Counted from the first letter of the stretch, positions 1 to 9,070 are shown. The stretch is 64,000 nucleotides of DNA from Bdellovibrio bacteriovorus (GCF_001592745.1 NZ_LUKD01000006.1:62001-126000), one strand, 5' to 3'. Translations and numbers: made by a program. The notes: a model not told the origin generated them from the sequence alone.

Positions 1-668
1 TTTAAAGAATCCGCATAGGCATTTATACCTGAAACAAAAATAGAACCGTCTTGTGTATCAAAAGACTCGCGAATCATCGCGAAACTTTTTTCTAAAGAGC
101 TGGCATCAAAAGTTTTTAAATTCTTCAGATGCTCGTGGGTGGCGACTTTATTTCCGGTGTGCAGAAGGTGGATTTCCAAATCTTCAAACGGCCAGCTCTT
201 GACCGAGATCAGACCTTTGCGCTTTTCAAAGAAAGTTAAAGCGCCTTTGAGCTGTCCCACAAGATCAGCACCACTAGGACGCTGTCCTTCACCATTCCAT
301 GCGACTTCGTAATAGGCTTCTAAAAGATGTTTAAAATCCAGAAGCTTTTCCATGTCCTGTTGAGGAGCCTCTTTATAAAGCCACAAAGCATAGACACCTA
401 AAAACTGCGCCGTAGAAGCACCAAAGCCGCCCTTACCCGCGTAAGGATCTTTAAAACCAAGATCAAATTGAGAGAAATAGTCTTGATGCTTACGAATATA
501 AAGACCGGCTGGAGACTCCGGATGAATCGACCCCAGGTTGCCACTTCCCTTATGGGCTTCAAGTTCAAAACAAGGCTGCGACAAAAGGACCAGGGTCGGT
601 CCTTCTTGCAATGCGAGGTATTCACCCGCGATAAAAGTTTTGCCGGGAACGGAGAAGACCAGGGACAT
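1..668 (-). CDS. GHMP-family kinase (mevalonate-pathway kinase, probably phosphomevalonate kinase), 3' end outside window
   Basis: The reading frame opens at an ATG (666-668) and stays open for 222 codons to the window edge, so the C-terminus is missing. The N-terminus (MSLVFSVPGKTFIAGEY) matches the first GHMP kinase motif, and GKGGFGASTAQF around residue 78 is the glycine-rich ATP-binding loop (family consensus PxGxGLGSSAA). It would phosphorylate mevalonate or phosphomevalonate in the cytoplasm. It starts only 8 bases after the stop of the HMG-CoA reductase gene on the same strand, which supports a mevalonate-pathway role. Which of the kinases it is cannot be settled without the missing part. 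The family call is firm; the exact substrate is inference. Confidence 0.8.
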   Translation of the reverse strand, partial: MSLVFSVPGKTFIAGEYLALQEGPTLVLLSQPCFELEAHKGSGNLGSIHPESPAGLYIRKHQDYFSQFDLGFKDPYAGKGGFGASTAQFLGVYALWLYKEAPQQDMEKLLDFKHLLEAYYEVAWNGEGQRPSGADLVGQLKGALTFFEKRKGLISVKSWPFEDLEIHLLHTGNKVATHEHLKNLKTFDASSLEKSFAMIRESFDTQDGSIFVSGINAYADSL

Positions 669-676
669 GGCCTCTC

Positions 677-1993
677 CTAGCTGTGAGTGTGTGTTGTCGT
701 CGTCGCTCTTTGCGAAGAACGAAGTTCTTTAAGCACGTCAATCGCATTGCTTAAAGAGATGCGTTTACGAACTGCTAAGATTTCTTCAAGCTTCTTTTGT
801 ACAAGAGGAATTTCTTTTTCTTCCGCACCCGCACCCAAAGCCAAATTCTTCGTGTGAAGTTTCATATGACCTTCGATGATACCGACAGTAGTTAGGGCTT
901 TTAAAGCCCCTAGATTTTGCACCAATCCAACTGCGGCAATAACTCGCGAAAGTTCGTTTGCCGATGTCGTTCCCAACATCTTCATACACATCATCGCTGT
1001 CGGATGAAGAGTTGTTACGCCACCGACGGTGCCCACGATCAAAGGAGCTTCAAAGATACCTTTAAGTCCACCCTCTCCATCACGGAACCAACGAGTGATC
1101 GAACGGTATTGTCCATCACGTGAAGCATAGGCATGGATACCCGCCTCTACCGCGCGCCAGTCATTTCCCGTCGCGATAAGAACCGGGTCAATCCCGTTAA
1201 GAACGCCTTTATTGTTCGTCGCTGCACGATAAGGGTCTTGCTGAGCGAACAAAGAAGCTTCTTCGATTTTTTCAGCAAGTTCAGGGTCGATGTCTTTGAT
1301 GTGAACCGTAGCGCGAGTGACTTTCGAATCCACAAGATTCGAAAGAATACACATCGTCACTTTTTCACCAGTAAACTGTTCGATCGGTTCTTTAAGGAAC
1401 TCACAAACTTGGTTCATGATGTTGGCACCCATGGCATCGCATGGATCCATCAACACATGAACAACGGCCATGTCCGTTCCGTCACCACGAGGTACACGGC
1501 GAACTTGGATATCACGGACACCACCGCCACGGCGAACAAGACCGAACGCCACTTCACGGTTTGAAATTTCAATTAAGAAGTTTTTCTGAGACAGGATTTG
1601 CTTTTCAAATTTCGCAAAGTCTTGAATCTTTGCACACTGGATTTGACCGATGATATCGTTCCCCACAACTTCCGTTGTGATGGAACCTGATTCACGAATC
1701 CATTTCGCCGATTTACAGACTGCCGCCACGATAGAAGTTTCTTCTACCGCCATAGGAATGACGTAGTCTTTGCCATCGATATTGAAGTTTGTTGCTACTC
1801 CCAAAGGTAACTGGAAATAGCCGATGACGTTTTCAATAAACTTTTCGCCCAAAGAAGTGTCGCGCAATCCGCCCTTAGACAGATACTCCACATCGGAATC
1901 ATGAAGAACGCCAACGTCCATCAACGCTTTCAATCTTTCCTCGCGAGAAAGTTTTGAGAAACCTTTAAAGATGTCTAGAAGCTGCTTTTTCAT
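677..1993 (-). CDS. mvaA: Hydroxymethylglutaryl-CoA reductase, class II type
   Basis: 438 residues, close to class II (soluble, bacterial) HMG-CoA reductases of about 430. The enzyme interconverts HMG-CoA and mevalonate. Motifs seen in order: the EETSIVAA segment with the catalytic Glu near 84-85, DAMGAN at 186-191, NKGVLNG at 261-267 with the catalytic Lys, GTVGG at 321-325, and GHMKLH near 375-380 with the catalytic His. There is no membrane anchor. The C-terminus is a Thr/His tail (RATTTTHTHS). Its start overlaps the fni stop by 4 bases (ATGA type), indicating translational coupling. With fni and a GHMP kinase beside it, the biosynthetic direction (to mevalonate) is the likely role. Confidence 0.95.
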   Translation of the reverse strand: MKKQLLDIFKGFSKLSREERLKALMDVGVLHDSDVEYLSKGGLRDTSLGEKFIENVIGYFQLPLGVATNFNIDGKDYVIPMAVEETSIVAAVCKSAKWIRESGSITTEVVGNDIIGQIQCAKIQDFAKFEKQILSQKNFLIEISNREVAFGLVRRGGGVRDIQVRRVPRGDGTDMAVVHVLMDPCDAMGANIMNQVCEFLKEPIEQFTGEKVTMCILSNLVDSKVTRATVHIKDIDPELAEKIEEASLFAQQDPYRAATNNKGVLNGIDPVLIATGNDWRAVEAGIHAYASRDGQYRSITRWFRDGEGGLKGIFEAPLIVGTVGGVTTLHPTAMMCMKMLGTTSANELSRVIAAVGLVQNLGALKALTTVGIIEGHMKLHTKNLALGAGAEEKEIPLVQKKLEEILAVRKRISLSNAIDVLKELRSSQRATTTTHTHS

Positions 1994-3045
1994 CGAATCA
2001 CCCTCTTTGTTTGAAGGTCTTTAAGATTTTTTGAACCTGTACAGAACAAAGCAATCTTAAGTTCAGTTTCTAATTTATTTATAAGCTCTTCCAAGGCCTC
2101 ATCGCCTTTCAGAGCCGCTTCCAAAAAGGGTTTTGCGAGCCCTACTTTGGTAGCACCTAAAGCGCAAAGTTTTGCGACTTCAAGTCCGTTTCTGACGCCA
2201 CCCGAAGCCCAGATTTCATAACTCACGCGGGCTTCTTTGGCATTCAAAACGGATTGTACTGTACTAATACCCCAATTTGCGAAAGTTTGCGCGACTTTAT
2301 ACAGTAAATCATTCTCTTGCGAACGGTATCCTTCGACCCGGCCCCAATGAGTTCCACCTTTACCCGCAACGTCGACGGCGTAAATTCCTATATTTTCGAG
2401 GCGTTTGAGGGTTTCAACGGAAAACCCACAGCCCACTTCTTTCACTACTATGGGAACCCCTGCAATTTTCACCAGATTTTCTAGAGCTTCTATTCCATGT
2501 CGAAAATCACGAGTGCCCTCTGGCTGAAGAGCTTCCTGAAGAGGATTCACATGCACGAAAAGCGCAATAGCCTCTGTGGACTCAATCAGACGTTGGACTT
2601 TATCGATCGGACTTTTGATCAGTTGAGCGATTCCAATATTTCCCAAAAGCAGAGCCTTCGGTGCCTGACGACGCACGCGGTTCCACTCTTCAGCGGCATT
2701 AGAATCTTCCAACTCTCTTCTTTGCGAACCTACGCCCATAAGAATCTGGCGACGGTCACTCAAACGAGCCAAAGCCTCGTTGATTTCACGTCCTTGCTCA
2801 TGGCCGGCAGTCATCGAAGAAATAAAAATAGGAGAAGAGAGAGAAATAGAATCTTTAGTGACAGGATCTTTTAAAAAGAAAGAGGTCGAAATATCGACCT
2901 CTTTAAAATCCAAATTAGGCAAAGCCTCATGAATTAATTCGATCGAGTCTAAACCATTTTGTCCCTCAGTCTGTGACCTTGGATCCAGCGCGATTTTGAT
3001 GTGATCGCGCTTTCTTTGTTCAAATTGGCTATTAGACTCTTCCAT
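1990..3045 (-). CDS. fni: Type 2 isopentenyl-diphosphate delta-isomerase (FMN-dependent)
   Basis: 351 residues, the usual length of type 2 IPP isomerases, which use FMN to interconvert IPP and DMAPP. The N-terminal QRKRDHIKIAL segment, the PIFISSMTAGH segment, NPLQEALQPEG and the glycine-rich DVAGKGGTHWG flavin/phosphate region are all family hallmarks on a TIM-barrel. It begins 17 bases after the rplT stop and ends overlapping mvaA by 4 bases, so it joins the ribosomal-protein pair to the mevalonate genes on one strand. The Shine-Dalgarno in front of the start is poor, so expression may depend on translation of rplT. Function is confident; the operon link to rplT is inferred from spacing. 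Confidence 0.94.
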   Translation of the reverse strand: MEESNSQFEQRKRDHIKIALDPRSQTEGQNGLDSIELIHEALPNLDFKEVDISTSFFLKDPVTKDSISLSSPIFISSMTAGHEQGREINEALARLSDRRQILMGVGSQRRELEDSNAAEEWNRVRRQAPKALLLGNIGIAQLIKSPIDKVQRLIESTEAIALFVHVNPLQEALQPEGTRDFRHGIEALENLVKIAGVPIVVKEVGCGFSVETLKRLENIGIYAVDVAGKGGTHWGRVEGYRSQENDLLYKVAQTFANWGISTVQSVLNAKEARVSYEIWASGGVRNGLEVAKLCALGATKVGLAKPFLEAALKGDEALEELINKLETELKIALFCTGSKNLKDLQTKRVIR

Positions 3046-3062
3046 GGGTTGCTATTGCAGAC

Positions 3063-3410
3063 CTACGCCAAAGCGTGTTTGCAAAGAGCAGTGAATGCTG
3101 CTGCATCGTTGATAGCAAGGTCAGCCAAGATCTTACGGTCCACTTGGATGCCAGCTTTAATCAAGCCACCGATCAAACGAGAATATGTAGTTCCGTTCAA
3201 ACGAGCTGCTGCATTGATACGTTGATTCCACAATGTGCGGAAGTTACGTTTTTTAGCTTTACGGTCGCGGTAAGCATACGCCATACCACGGTCATTTTTC
3301 TCTACCGCGTGGATGTACGCGCGAGAACCAGCTGAATAGTAACCTTTTGCTCTTTTAAGAACCTTTTTGTGACGAGCACGATTTGTTTTACCACTTTTTA
3401 CACGAGCCAT
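3063..3410 (-). CDS. rplT: 50S ribosomal protein L20
   Basis: 115 residues, basic, with the standard L20 opening [25 protein letters not shown] and the conserved [18 protein letters not shown] segment near the C-terminus. L20 binds 23S rRNA and is needed early in 50S assembly; in several bacteria it also represses its own operon. A GAGGT Shine-Dalgarno precedes the ATG. It follows rpmI with 83 bases between and is followed 17 bases later by fni. The usual upstream partner infC is not adjacent: it lies near 23 kb on the same strand. Confidence 0.98.
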   Translation of the reverse strand: MARVKSGKTNRARHKKVLKRAKGYYSAGSRAYIHAVEKNDRGMAYAYRDRKAKKRNFRTLWNQRINAAARLNGTTYSRLIGGLIKAGIQVDRKILADLAINDAAAFTALCKHALA

Positions 3411-3493
3411 TTTCTACCTCAAATTTACTGTACATCTTCGAACTTCGTCGAAGTTACGTACGGAAAAGACATTTAAAATTTTTAGATTAATTC

Positions 3494-3685
3494 CTAGAAC
3501 ACCAAGCAACGACGAACTTGTAACATGTTCGCGTCTTCTACGTATGATGTCTTACCTAGTTGTCTTTTCGTTTTTGAGCTCATGTGTGAGTTCAAGTGAC
3601 GCATGCGAGTGCTTTTTTTCTTAACTTTACCGCTTGAAAGAACTTTCAAACGTTTTTTAGCGCCTGAGTGAGTGCGCATTTTCAT
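3494..3685 (-). CDS. rpmI: 50S ribosomal protein L35
   Basis: 63 residues, very basic, with the L35 pattern MKMRTHSGAKKRLKVLSSGKV followed by HLNSHMSSKTKRQLG. It is a structural component of the large subunit. A GGAAGG Shine-Dalgarno sits about 8 bases before the ATG. It is the first gene of the rpmI-rplT(-fni-mvaA) series. Because infC is elsewhere, rpmI must have its own promoter in the 305-base gap upstream. Confidence 0.97.
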   Translation of the reverse strand: MKMRTHSGAKKRLKVLSSGKVKKKSTRMRHLNSHMSSKTKRQLGKTSYVEDANMLQVRRCLVF

Positions 3686-3990
3686 AATGTTTACCTTCCA
3701 CCGATAAGGCGTCTCTCCCGTTGGGGACAGCTCTTAACCATTGCCTTAGACAGTCATAATTATGGACTCATGGTTTTATGTCGCATGTCGGGTAAAAGCA
3801 AGCTTTTTTGAGGGGTTAGCTGGAATTAAAGGCCGGCCTGCGGAAAAGCCAAGTTATTTAATTTTCCCCATAATTTCAATAATTTAAGACAAATTTCGGA
3901 AAATTTTAAAGAGTTCCAAACCATTCTTTGATACAAGATTTTTGCTTAAAAATAAGGCGATAAACCCACTTACTCAAAGAGGATCTTTGT
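3686..3990. other. Divergent intergenic region (rpmI leader and promoter of a secreted-protein gene)
   Basis: 305 bases without a gene between divergently read rpmI and the secreted-protein gene. The half next to rpmI is of ordinary composition and must carry the rpmI-rplT promoter and leader; an AT-rich stretch (3850-3960) lies before the plus-strand gene. GGCGATAA at about 3956 resembles a sigma-28 -10 box but no TAAA box lies at the right distance. No clear L20-leader fold could be recognised by eye. Nothing else is seen. Confidence 0.5.
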
Positions 3991-4545
3991 ATGAACCAAC
4001 TTGTTTCAGCTATCGTATTGCTCGTATCCCTTTCTTTATCCGCTCACGCGATCGAACCTAAGAAAATCTTAAAGACCAGCGCTAATAGCGCCACCGTACG
4101 CATCGAAACAGAAGAAAAAGAAGGAACTCAGGTCGCCGCCTACATTGATGCCTCTGAAATGCCTGAATTCATCCAGATCATGCTGAACGATCCCACTTCC
4201 GAACTGAGCAAGATTAAACACGAGCTTGAGATGGAAAACTGCCAAGAAACTAGCACCACTCCCGACGGTTACATCCCTCAGTGTGGGGCTGTCGAATGGA
4301 CAGACTTAGTACAAACATCTTTTGGTCGCGGTGGCTGGATGTCGGCGGGCGCGGCTTACACTTTGTTTGTCGGCTTTCGCTTTGATGGAACAGGTCGCTT
4401 TTTTGAATCTACACACATGGTGGTCTTAAGCGAATCGGCCGAAGCCGTAGTCGACAGTGACATGAATTACACAGGATTTATCACGAAAGACCTGCGTTTG
4501 GAAAAAGCCGAACGTCTGCCCCTTTCACACCACGATAAGCATTGA
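3991..4545 (+). CDS. Secreted protein of unknown function
   Basis: 184 residues with a clear Sec signal peptide (MNQLVSAIVLLVSLSLSAHA, cleavage after AHA). The mature part has two cysteines (ENCQET and PQCGAV) that could form one disulfide, and a segment rich in small and aromatic residues (GRGGWMSAGAAYTLFVGFRF) suggesting beta structure. A GAGGA Shine-Dalgarno precedes the start. I do not recognise the family. It is followed 31 bases later by an esterase gene on the same strand, but no functional link can be shown. Confidence 0.75.
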   Translation: MNQLVSAIVLLVSLSLSAHAIEPKKILKTSANSATVRIETEEKEGTQVAAYIDASEMPEFIQIMLNDPTSELSKIKHELEMENCQETSTTPDGYIPQCGAVEWTDLVQTSFGRGGWMSAGAAYTLFVGFRFDGTGRFFESTHMVVLSESAEAVVDSDMNYTGFITKDLRLEKAERLPLSHHDKH

Positions 4546-4576
4546 TTGAAGTTTCGGAAGGTGACAGACTTTTTTC

Positions 4577-5608
4577 ATGATCACCTCTGAAGTTTTAAAA
4601 AATTATCGCGCTTACGAAGTACAGCACTTTCAAGTTGAAACTCTTAAAATTGAAAGTGCTGCGCTTAAGGGCAATCCTCTCAAAGATCCAGCGACACGCT
4701 TTAATCCTCTTCTTCTCCCCCGCCATGAAGGCCCTTGGCCGGTCATCATGGTTTTAGGTGGATTTACTGGTAACTCCCCTTTTTATTTCAATCCTAAGTT
4801 TAATGAACAAAATGCCGTACAGGTGATTGATCAGGCCGTCGAGCGTGGTGAGGCCCCTGAAGCTTTGTATGTGTTTATCGACGCTTTGACTTCTTGGGGT
4901 GGTTCTCAGTTTATAAATTCTGCGGCCACAGGAAACTACGAAGATTATATTGTAAAAGAAATCATCCCCGCATTAAAAGAACACTTCCCTGTCTCCCATA
5001 ACGCCCAAGACTGGTGCGTGATGGGAGGATCTAGCGGAGGCTATGGCGCCCTTCATTTAGGATCAAAGTATCCAGAGATCTTCAGTTATGTCGCGGCGAT
5101 TGCACCGGATTGTTTTTTTGAAGCCAGCCTCTTACCGGAACTTTATCAGGCCCATCCTTTTTGGGAAAAATATAAAGAGTCTGCCACTCGAGCCCTTGAA
5201 GAACTAAGAAATAAGAAATTGATGAAGGCTAAGAACTGGCATTCTGTCGTCAATGCTTTTGGAATGGCCTCTTGCTATTCGGCGAACGGCGTTGGCGTAG
5301 AATTTAATTGGCCTTTGGATATTCGCACGGCCGAAAAAATTCCGGCTCTCTGGGAGCAATGGCTCAAACACGACCCTGTCCATTTTTTGCCCAAACGGCT
5401 TTCTCACTTAAAAAAACTGTCTGGAATTTATCTGGATGTCGGGAGCAAAGACAACTTCCATCTCCAGTACGGAAGCCGACAAATATCAAAGTTCCTGAAT
5501 GAAAGTGGCATTGCTCACGAGTATGTGGAGTTCGACGGAAATCATTTCGATATCGGGGAACGCAGAGTCGAAGTATGGAAATGGCTTTCCTCCCTATGGA
5601 GAGCGTGA
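4577..5608 (+). CDS. Alpha/beta-hydrolase esterase (putative esterase family)
   Basis: 343 residues, no signal peptide. The nucleophile elbow GSSGG (residues 151-155, Ser153) lies in MGGSSGGYGALHLGSKYPEIF, typical of the esterase D / enterochelin-esterase-like family. Asp292 (GSKDNF) and His323 (DGNHFD) are in the right order to complete a Ser-Asp-His triad, and VLGGFTG near 60 could supply the oxyanion hole. The substrate is unknown. The stop codon overlaps the ATG of the next gene (TGATG), so the two are probably translated together. No obvious Shine-Dalgarno precedes this start. Confidence 0.8.
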   Translation: MITSEVLKNYRAYEVQHFQVETLKIESAALKGNPLKDPATRFNPLLLPRHEGPWPVIMVLGGFTGNSPFYFNPKFNEQNAVQVIDQAVERGEAPEALYVFIDALTSWGGSQFINSAATGNYEDYIVKEIIPALKEHFPVSHNAQDWCVMGGSSGGYGALHLGSKYPEIFSYVAAIAPDCFFEASLLPELYQAHPFWEKYKESATRALEELRNKKLMKAKNWHSVVNAFGMASCYSANGVGVEFNWPLDIRTAEKIPALWEQWLKHDPVHFLPKRLSHLKKLSGIYLDVGSKDNFHLQYGSRQISKFLNESGIAHEYVEFDGNHFDIGERRVEVWKWLSSLWRA

Positions 5609-6648
5609 TGAAGTGCCTTCTTCCCCTAGTCATCCTTTTAACTTCCTCCTTCGCTGTCGCTCAAACTCCTTCTGAAGAATTGACGAACCAGGAGTTTGAA
5701 GATTGGAGTTGGACACCGCAATCGAAGGACACTTTGAAAGTGAAATTCGGAGTGGCTGTTCCTCGCTACAATTTCACGATACTAGCTCCTTCGGGTCTTA
5801 CGGATGCGAAGTTCTTACCGAACTCGCCGTCGAAATCCAGTCTTGGTTTTTCTTACCGCAATCTGGGCTTTACGGCTTCGGTACAAAACCCAGTTGAAAC
5901 GGAAGATAAGGAAAAATACGGTTCTTCCTCAGCGGTGGATTTTCAACTGCGCTTTTTTGGAAAGCGCACCTATGAATTCTTTCTGCAAGCTTATGATGGT
6001 TACTACATTGAGAACTCAGCGGAACTAGATCCCTCTTTTGCGAACTCATCAAAGAAAATCTTTCGCGATGATATTAAGACACGCAATTTTGGTTTTAACT
6101 TCTATTGGAATCTCGATGAAGAAAACTTTTCGCAAGCCATGGCTTTTGACCAAGCGGGTTTTCAAAAAGAAAGTGACTGGGGCCTGTCCGCTTATTTTCA
6201 TGCAAGTCGAAATTCCATTGCCGCTAAAGAAGCTTTTATCCCTGCAGCCTCAGCTTCGCAATTTGGATCCTTAAGTGACCTTGATGGAATGCAAAGAGAT
6301 ACGGCGGGGCCTGGCATTGCCATCGGAGGCATTGCTGTTTACCAAAATTTTTATGCCACCGCTTTTGTGGGCTTGGGCTTAGGCTATCAAAGGGTGAATT
6401 TGGAATACGTGGTGAAGGATGATGAGACCAGCGAATCCCTTGGCAGCTTTAGTACGGGGCGCTTGGGCCTTGGATACAATGGACAAAGACATTCTGCTGG
6501 ATTCCAGGTCATCTCTGATGCTGTCAGCACGACGATTGAAGATGGCAATATCGAATCCAGCAATATCGAGCTTATGGTGTTTTATTCCTATCGTTTTGAA
6601 GGCATCAACATTCCTCCTGCCAACGAAGTTTCAAGCTGGTTTGATTAG
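5608..6648 (+). CDS. Outer-membrane-type protein resembling the DUF4421 family
   Basis: The ATG at 5608, sharing a base with the esterase stop, gives 346 residues beginning MKCLLPLVILLTSSFAVAQ, a good signal peptide; an in-frame ATG at 5575 would place a non-signal extension before it. The mature protein has many alternating hydrophobic/polar strands with aromatic ends (LGFSYRNLGFTASVQNP, LGLGYQRVNLEYVV, LGLGYNGQRHSAGFQV, IELMVFYSYRFEG), the pattern of a beta-barrel. The KSSLGFSYRNLGFT part recalls DUF4421 proteins. Function is unknown; translational coupling to the esterase suggests a shared envelope task. Confidence 0.75.
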   Translation: MKCLLPLVILLTSSFAVAQTPSEELTNQEFEDWSWTPQSKDTLKVKFGVAVPRYNFTILAPSGLTDAKFLPNSPSKSSLGFSYRNLGFTASVQNPVETEDKEKYGSSSAVDFQLRFFGKRTYEFFLQAYDGYYIENSAELDPSFANSSKKIFRDDIKTRNFGFNFYWNLDEENFSQAMAFDQAGFQKESDWGLSAYFHASRNSIAAKEAFIPAASASQFGSLSDLDGMQRDTAGPGIAIGGIAVYQNFYATAFVGLGLGYQRVNLEYVVKDDETSESLGSFSTGRLGLGYNGQRHSAGFQVISDAVSTTIEDGNIESSNIELMVFYSYRFEGINIPPANEVSSWFD

Positions 6649-6726
6649 CTCCTTGTGTAGAGCAACACAGAGTTGCGGTCGTAGGTTCACTTTGACCTAA
6701 GATTTTGAATTGAATAAAGTGAAGCC

Positions 6727-8028
6727 ATGACAGACCTGATGGCTGCCCGCTCAACGATGGCTTTTTCTTTAGGGTTTCACATAATCTTTGCTGCGGTTGG
6801 CATGACGATGCCTTTTTTTATGTCGGCCGCTCACTATCTTTTTTTGAAGAAGAAAAATCCTGAATATCTCGAGCTCACTAAAATGTGGATGAAAGGTGTC
6901 GCGATTTTATTCGCTGTCGGCGCTGTCTCGGGAACAGTTTTGTCGTTCGAGTTAGGACTCTTGTGGCCCGGCTTTATGAAATACGCCGGCCCCATCATAG
7001 GAATGCCTTTTTCCTGGGAAGGCACCGCTTTCTTTTTAGAAGCCATTGCTATTGGTCTTTTTCTTTATGGATGGAAGAAGATGCGACCGTGGGTTCACTG
7101 GGGCACGGGTTTAATGGTGGGTATTAGCGGCTTTGCTTCTGGCGTTTTCGTCGTCGCGGCGAATGGTTGGATGAATTCACCTGCCGGTTTTGATTGGGTG
7201 AATGGCGAAGCGATGAATATTGATCCTGTGGCCGCGATGTTTAATAAGGCCTGGCTTCATCAAACCTTGCACATGCAGTTTGCGGCTTTGCAAGCCGTGG
7301 GCTTCGCCGTCGCAGGTATTCATGCGTTTTTATATCTTCGCGGTCGTGCACAGGAACTTCATCTGAAGGCTTTTAAGATTGCGATGTGTTTTGGTGCCGC
7401 CGCTTCTATTGCTCAACCTTTCATTGGACACTTCGCTGCTCAGCGTGTCGCGGTTTTGCAACCCGTGAAACTCGCCGCGATGGAAGGTCACTTTAAAACC
7501 GAGCGACAAGCGCCGTTGCACATCGGGGGCATTCCCAATGCCGAAACCCAAACCATGGACTATAGCATCCCCCTTCCCGGCATGCTCAGCTTCTTGGCGT
7601 TTAACGATTTTGATGCCGAGGTGATGGGTTTAGATCAAGTCCCTCGGGAGCTGTGGCCTCCACTGGTGATCACTCATATCAGTTTTCAGATCATGGTGGC
7701 CATTGGGACCGCGATGGCTCTGATCGCCGTGCTATTTTTCGTCTATCAACGGAAAAATTTTTTCCCATCTTGGCTTTTAAAAACCATCATCGCCTTTTCA
7801 CCTTTGGGATTTGTGGCGATGGAAGCTGGCTGGATCGTCACTGAAGTGGGGCGACAACCTTGGATCATTTACGGGATTTTAAAAACACGCGATGCGGTCA
7901 CACCCGTGCCAGGAATGAAATATCATTTCTTTTTATTCTTAGCACTGTATCTCTTCTTAAGCTTCGTCACTGTCTGGCTGCTGAAACGACAAGTTGTTGC
8001 GGCACAAAGAAAGTTTGAGGTTCGATGA
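6727..8028 (+). CDS. cydA: Cytochrome bd ubiquinol oxidase subunit I
   Basis: 433 residues with about nine membrane segments. It oxidises quinol and, with CydB, reduces oxygen to water at haem b558/b595/d. Visible hallmarks are the N-terminal ARSTMAFSLGFHIIFAAVGM with a haem-ligand His, the GTVLSFELGLLWPGFM segment, and GWIVTEVGRQPWIIYG near the C-terminus. The short length means a short Q-loop, as in the cyanide-insensitive/short-loop class rather than the ~520-residue E. coli form. Its stop overlaps the cydB start by 4 bases. No cydX or cydDC is seen nearby. Confidence 0.95.
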   Translation: MTDLMAARSTMAFSLGFHIIFAAVGMTMPFFMSAAHYLFLKKKNPEYLELTKMWMKGVAILFAVGAVSGTVLSFELGLLWPGFMKYAGPIIGMPFSWEGTAFFLEAIAIGLFLYGWKKMRPWVHWGTGLMVGISGFASGVFVVAANGWMNSPAGFDWVNGEAMNIDPVAAMFNKAWLHQTLHMQFAALQAVGFAVAGIHAFLYLRGRAQELHLKAFKIAMCFGAAASIAQPFIGHFAAQRVAVLQPVKLAAMEGHFKTERQAPLHIGGIPNAETQTMDYSIPLPGMLSFLAFNDFDAEVMGLDQVPRELWPPLVITHISFQIMVAIGTAMALIAVLFFVYQRKNFFPSWLLKTIIAFSPLGFVAMEAGWIVTEVGRQPWIIYGILKTRDAVTPVPGMKYHFFLFLALYLFLSFVTVWLLKRQVVAAQRKFEVR

Positions 8029-9038
8029 TTGAAATTCTTCTTTTCTTTATTGGAGCTTCGCTTTTACTTTACGTTCTATTTGGTGGCGCCGATTATGGTG
8101 CCGGTATTTTAGAGCTTCTTCCAGCAGGCGATTTACGAGATTCACAGAAAAAAGTTATCAACGATGCGATGGGGCCCGTGTGGGAGGCCAATCACATGTG
8201 GCTGATCTTAGTTGTCGTGATACTTTTCATGGGATTTCCTGCGATCTTCACGCTTCTTATGACCTCGCTACATATTCCGATGGTGGCTCTGCTTTTCGGC
8301 ATTGTTGTTCGTGGGTGTGCTTTCACTTTTAGGCATTACGATGCCGTTCAAGCACCGCAATCACAAAACGTGTACACTGTTCTATTTGGAACTTCGAGCC
8401 TTTGGACGGCGATGTGGCTAGGTATCATTGCCGGAAGTTTGAACCGAGGCTTGATTGATCCTTTAAGCACCGACTTTCACGAAGCCTATATAGCTCCCTG
8501 GTGGGGAATTTATCCTTTCTGCATGGGAATTTTTGTAGTTTGCATCTTTGCCTTTTTAGCCAGCGTCTATTTGATCGGCGAAACTGAAAATCTGGACCTT
8601 AAAAAGATGTTCATCAAGCGCGCTTTTATTCTTAATTACTTAGTCGTCCTTTCGGGCGCCTTTGTTTTCGCGGCTTCCGCTGATGAGCGCACGCCTTTGT
8701 TTGCTGATTTCTTTGAAAGCAAGATCACTATGGCAATTATGCTTGCGGCAACGATCCTGTTCATCGCGCTTTGGTTTTTTATTCGGAAAAGACAAACTCT
8801 GTTAACTCGCACGGTGGCAGCCGGACAAATCACTTTGATCTTGGCTGGATGGTATGTGCTCAATGCACCGAACGCCCTTTTGACAGTGCAAGGACCGATC
8901 AGTTTTTACGAAGCAGCAGCTCCTTTAGCAACACTGTGGCAGTTAGTGATAGCACTTTTAGTGGGGAGCCTTTTTATCTTTCCAAGTTTGTTCTATTTGA
9001 TGAAAGTCTTTAAGACCGGAACGACAGAGGAAATGTAA
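8025..9038 (+). CDS. cydB: Cytochrome bd ubiquinol oxidase subunit II
   Basis: 337 residues with about eight hydrophobic segments. The N-terminal LLYVLFGGADYGAGILELL and GPVWEANHMWLILVVVILFMGFPAIF match CydB. It pairs with CydA in the inner membrane to form the bd oxidase. The ATG overlaps the cydA stop (ATGA), so the subunits are co-translated. The pair gives the cell a high-affinity quinol oxidase independent of the Alternative Complex III route encoded at 30-37 kb. Confidence 0.94.
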   Translation: MIEILLFFIGASLLLYVLFGGADYGAGILELLPAGDLRDSQKKVINDAMGPVWEANHMWLILVVVILFMGFPAIFTLLMTSLHIPMVALLFGIVVRGCAFTFRHYDAVQAPQSQNVYTVLFGTSSLWTAMWLGIIAGSLNRGLIDPLSTDFHEAYIAPWWGIYPFCMGIFVVCIFAFLASVYLIGETENLDLKKMFIKRAFILNYLVVLSGAFVFAASADERTPLFADFFESKITMAIMLAATILFIALWFFIRKRQTLLTRTVAAGQITLILAGWYVLNAPNALLTVQGPISFYEAAAPLATLWQLVIALLVGSLFIFPSLFYLMKVFKTGTTEEM

Positions 9039-9040
9039 CG

Positions 9041-9070
9041 GCAAGGATTGACCGTCCATGGTCAATTTGC
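9041..9070. other. Hairpin after cydB (possible weak terminator)
   Basis: GCAA-gg-ATTGACC, a 6-base loop, then GGTCAAT-TTGC form an 11-bp stem with a two-base bulge directly after the cydB stop. There is no T-run on the plus side, so a canonical intrinsic terminator is not supported. The rest of 9071-9298 shows a short TCACC-GTC-GGTGA hairpin and no gene. Confidence 0.4.

Noticed and set aside
1133-1564. Plus-strand open frame of 143 codons
   Set aside because: Fully antisense to mvaA and explained by its codon pattern.
3956-3963. Sigma-28 (FliA) -10 box GGCGATAA before the secreted gene at 3991
   Set aside because: No TAAA -35 element at the needed distance of about 15 bases.
9041-9070. 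Strong intrinsic terminator after cydB
   Set aside because: The stem is real but no T-run follows, so it is listed only as a hairpin.
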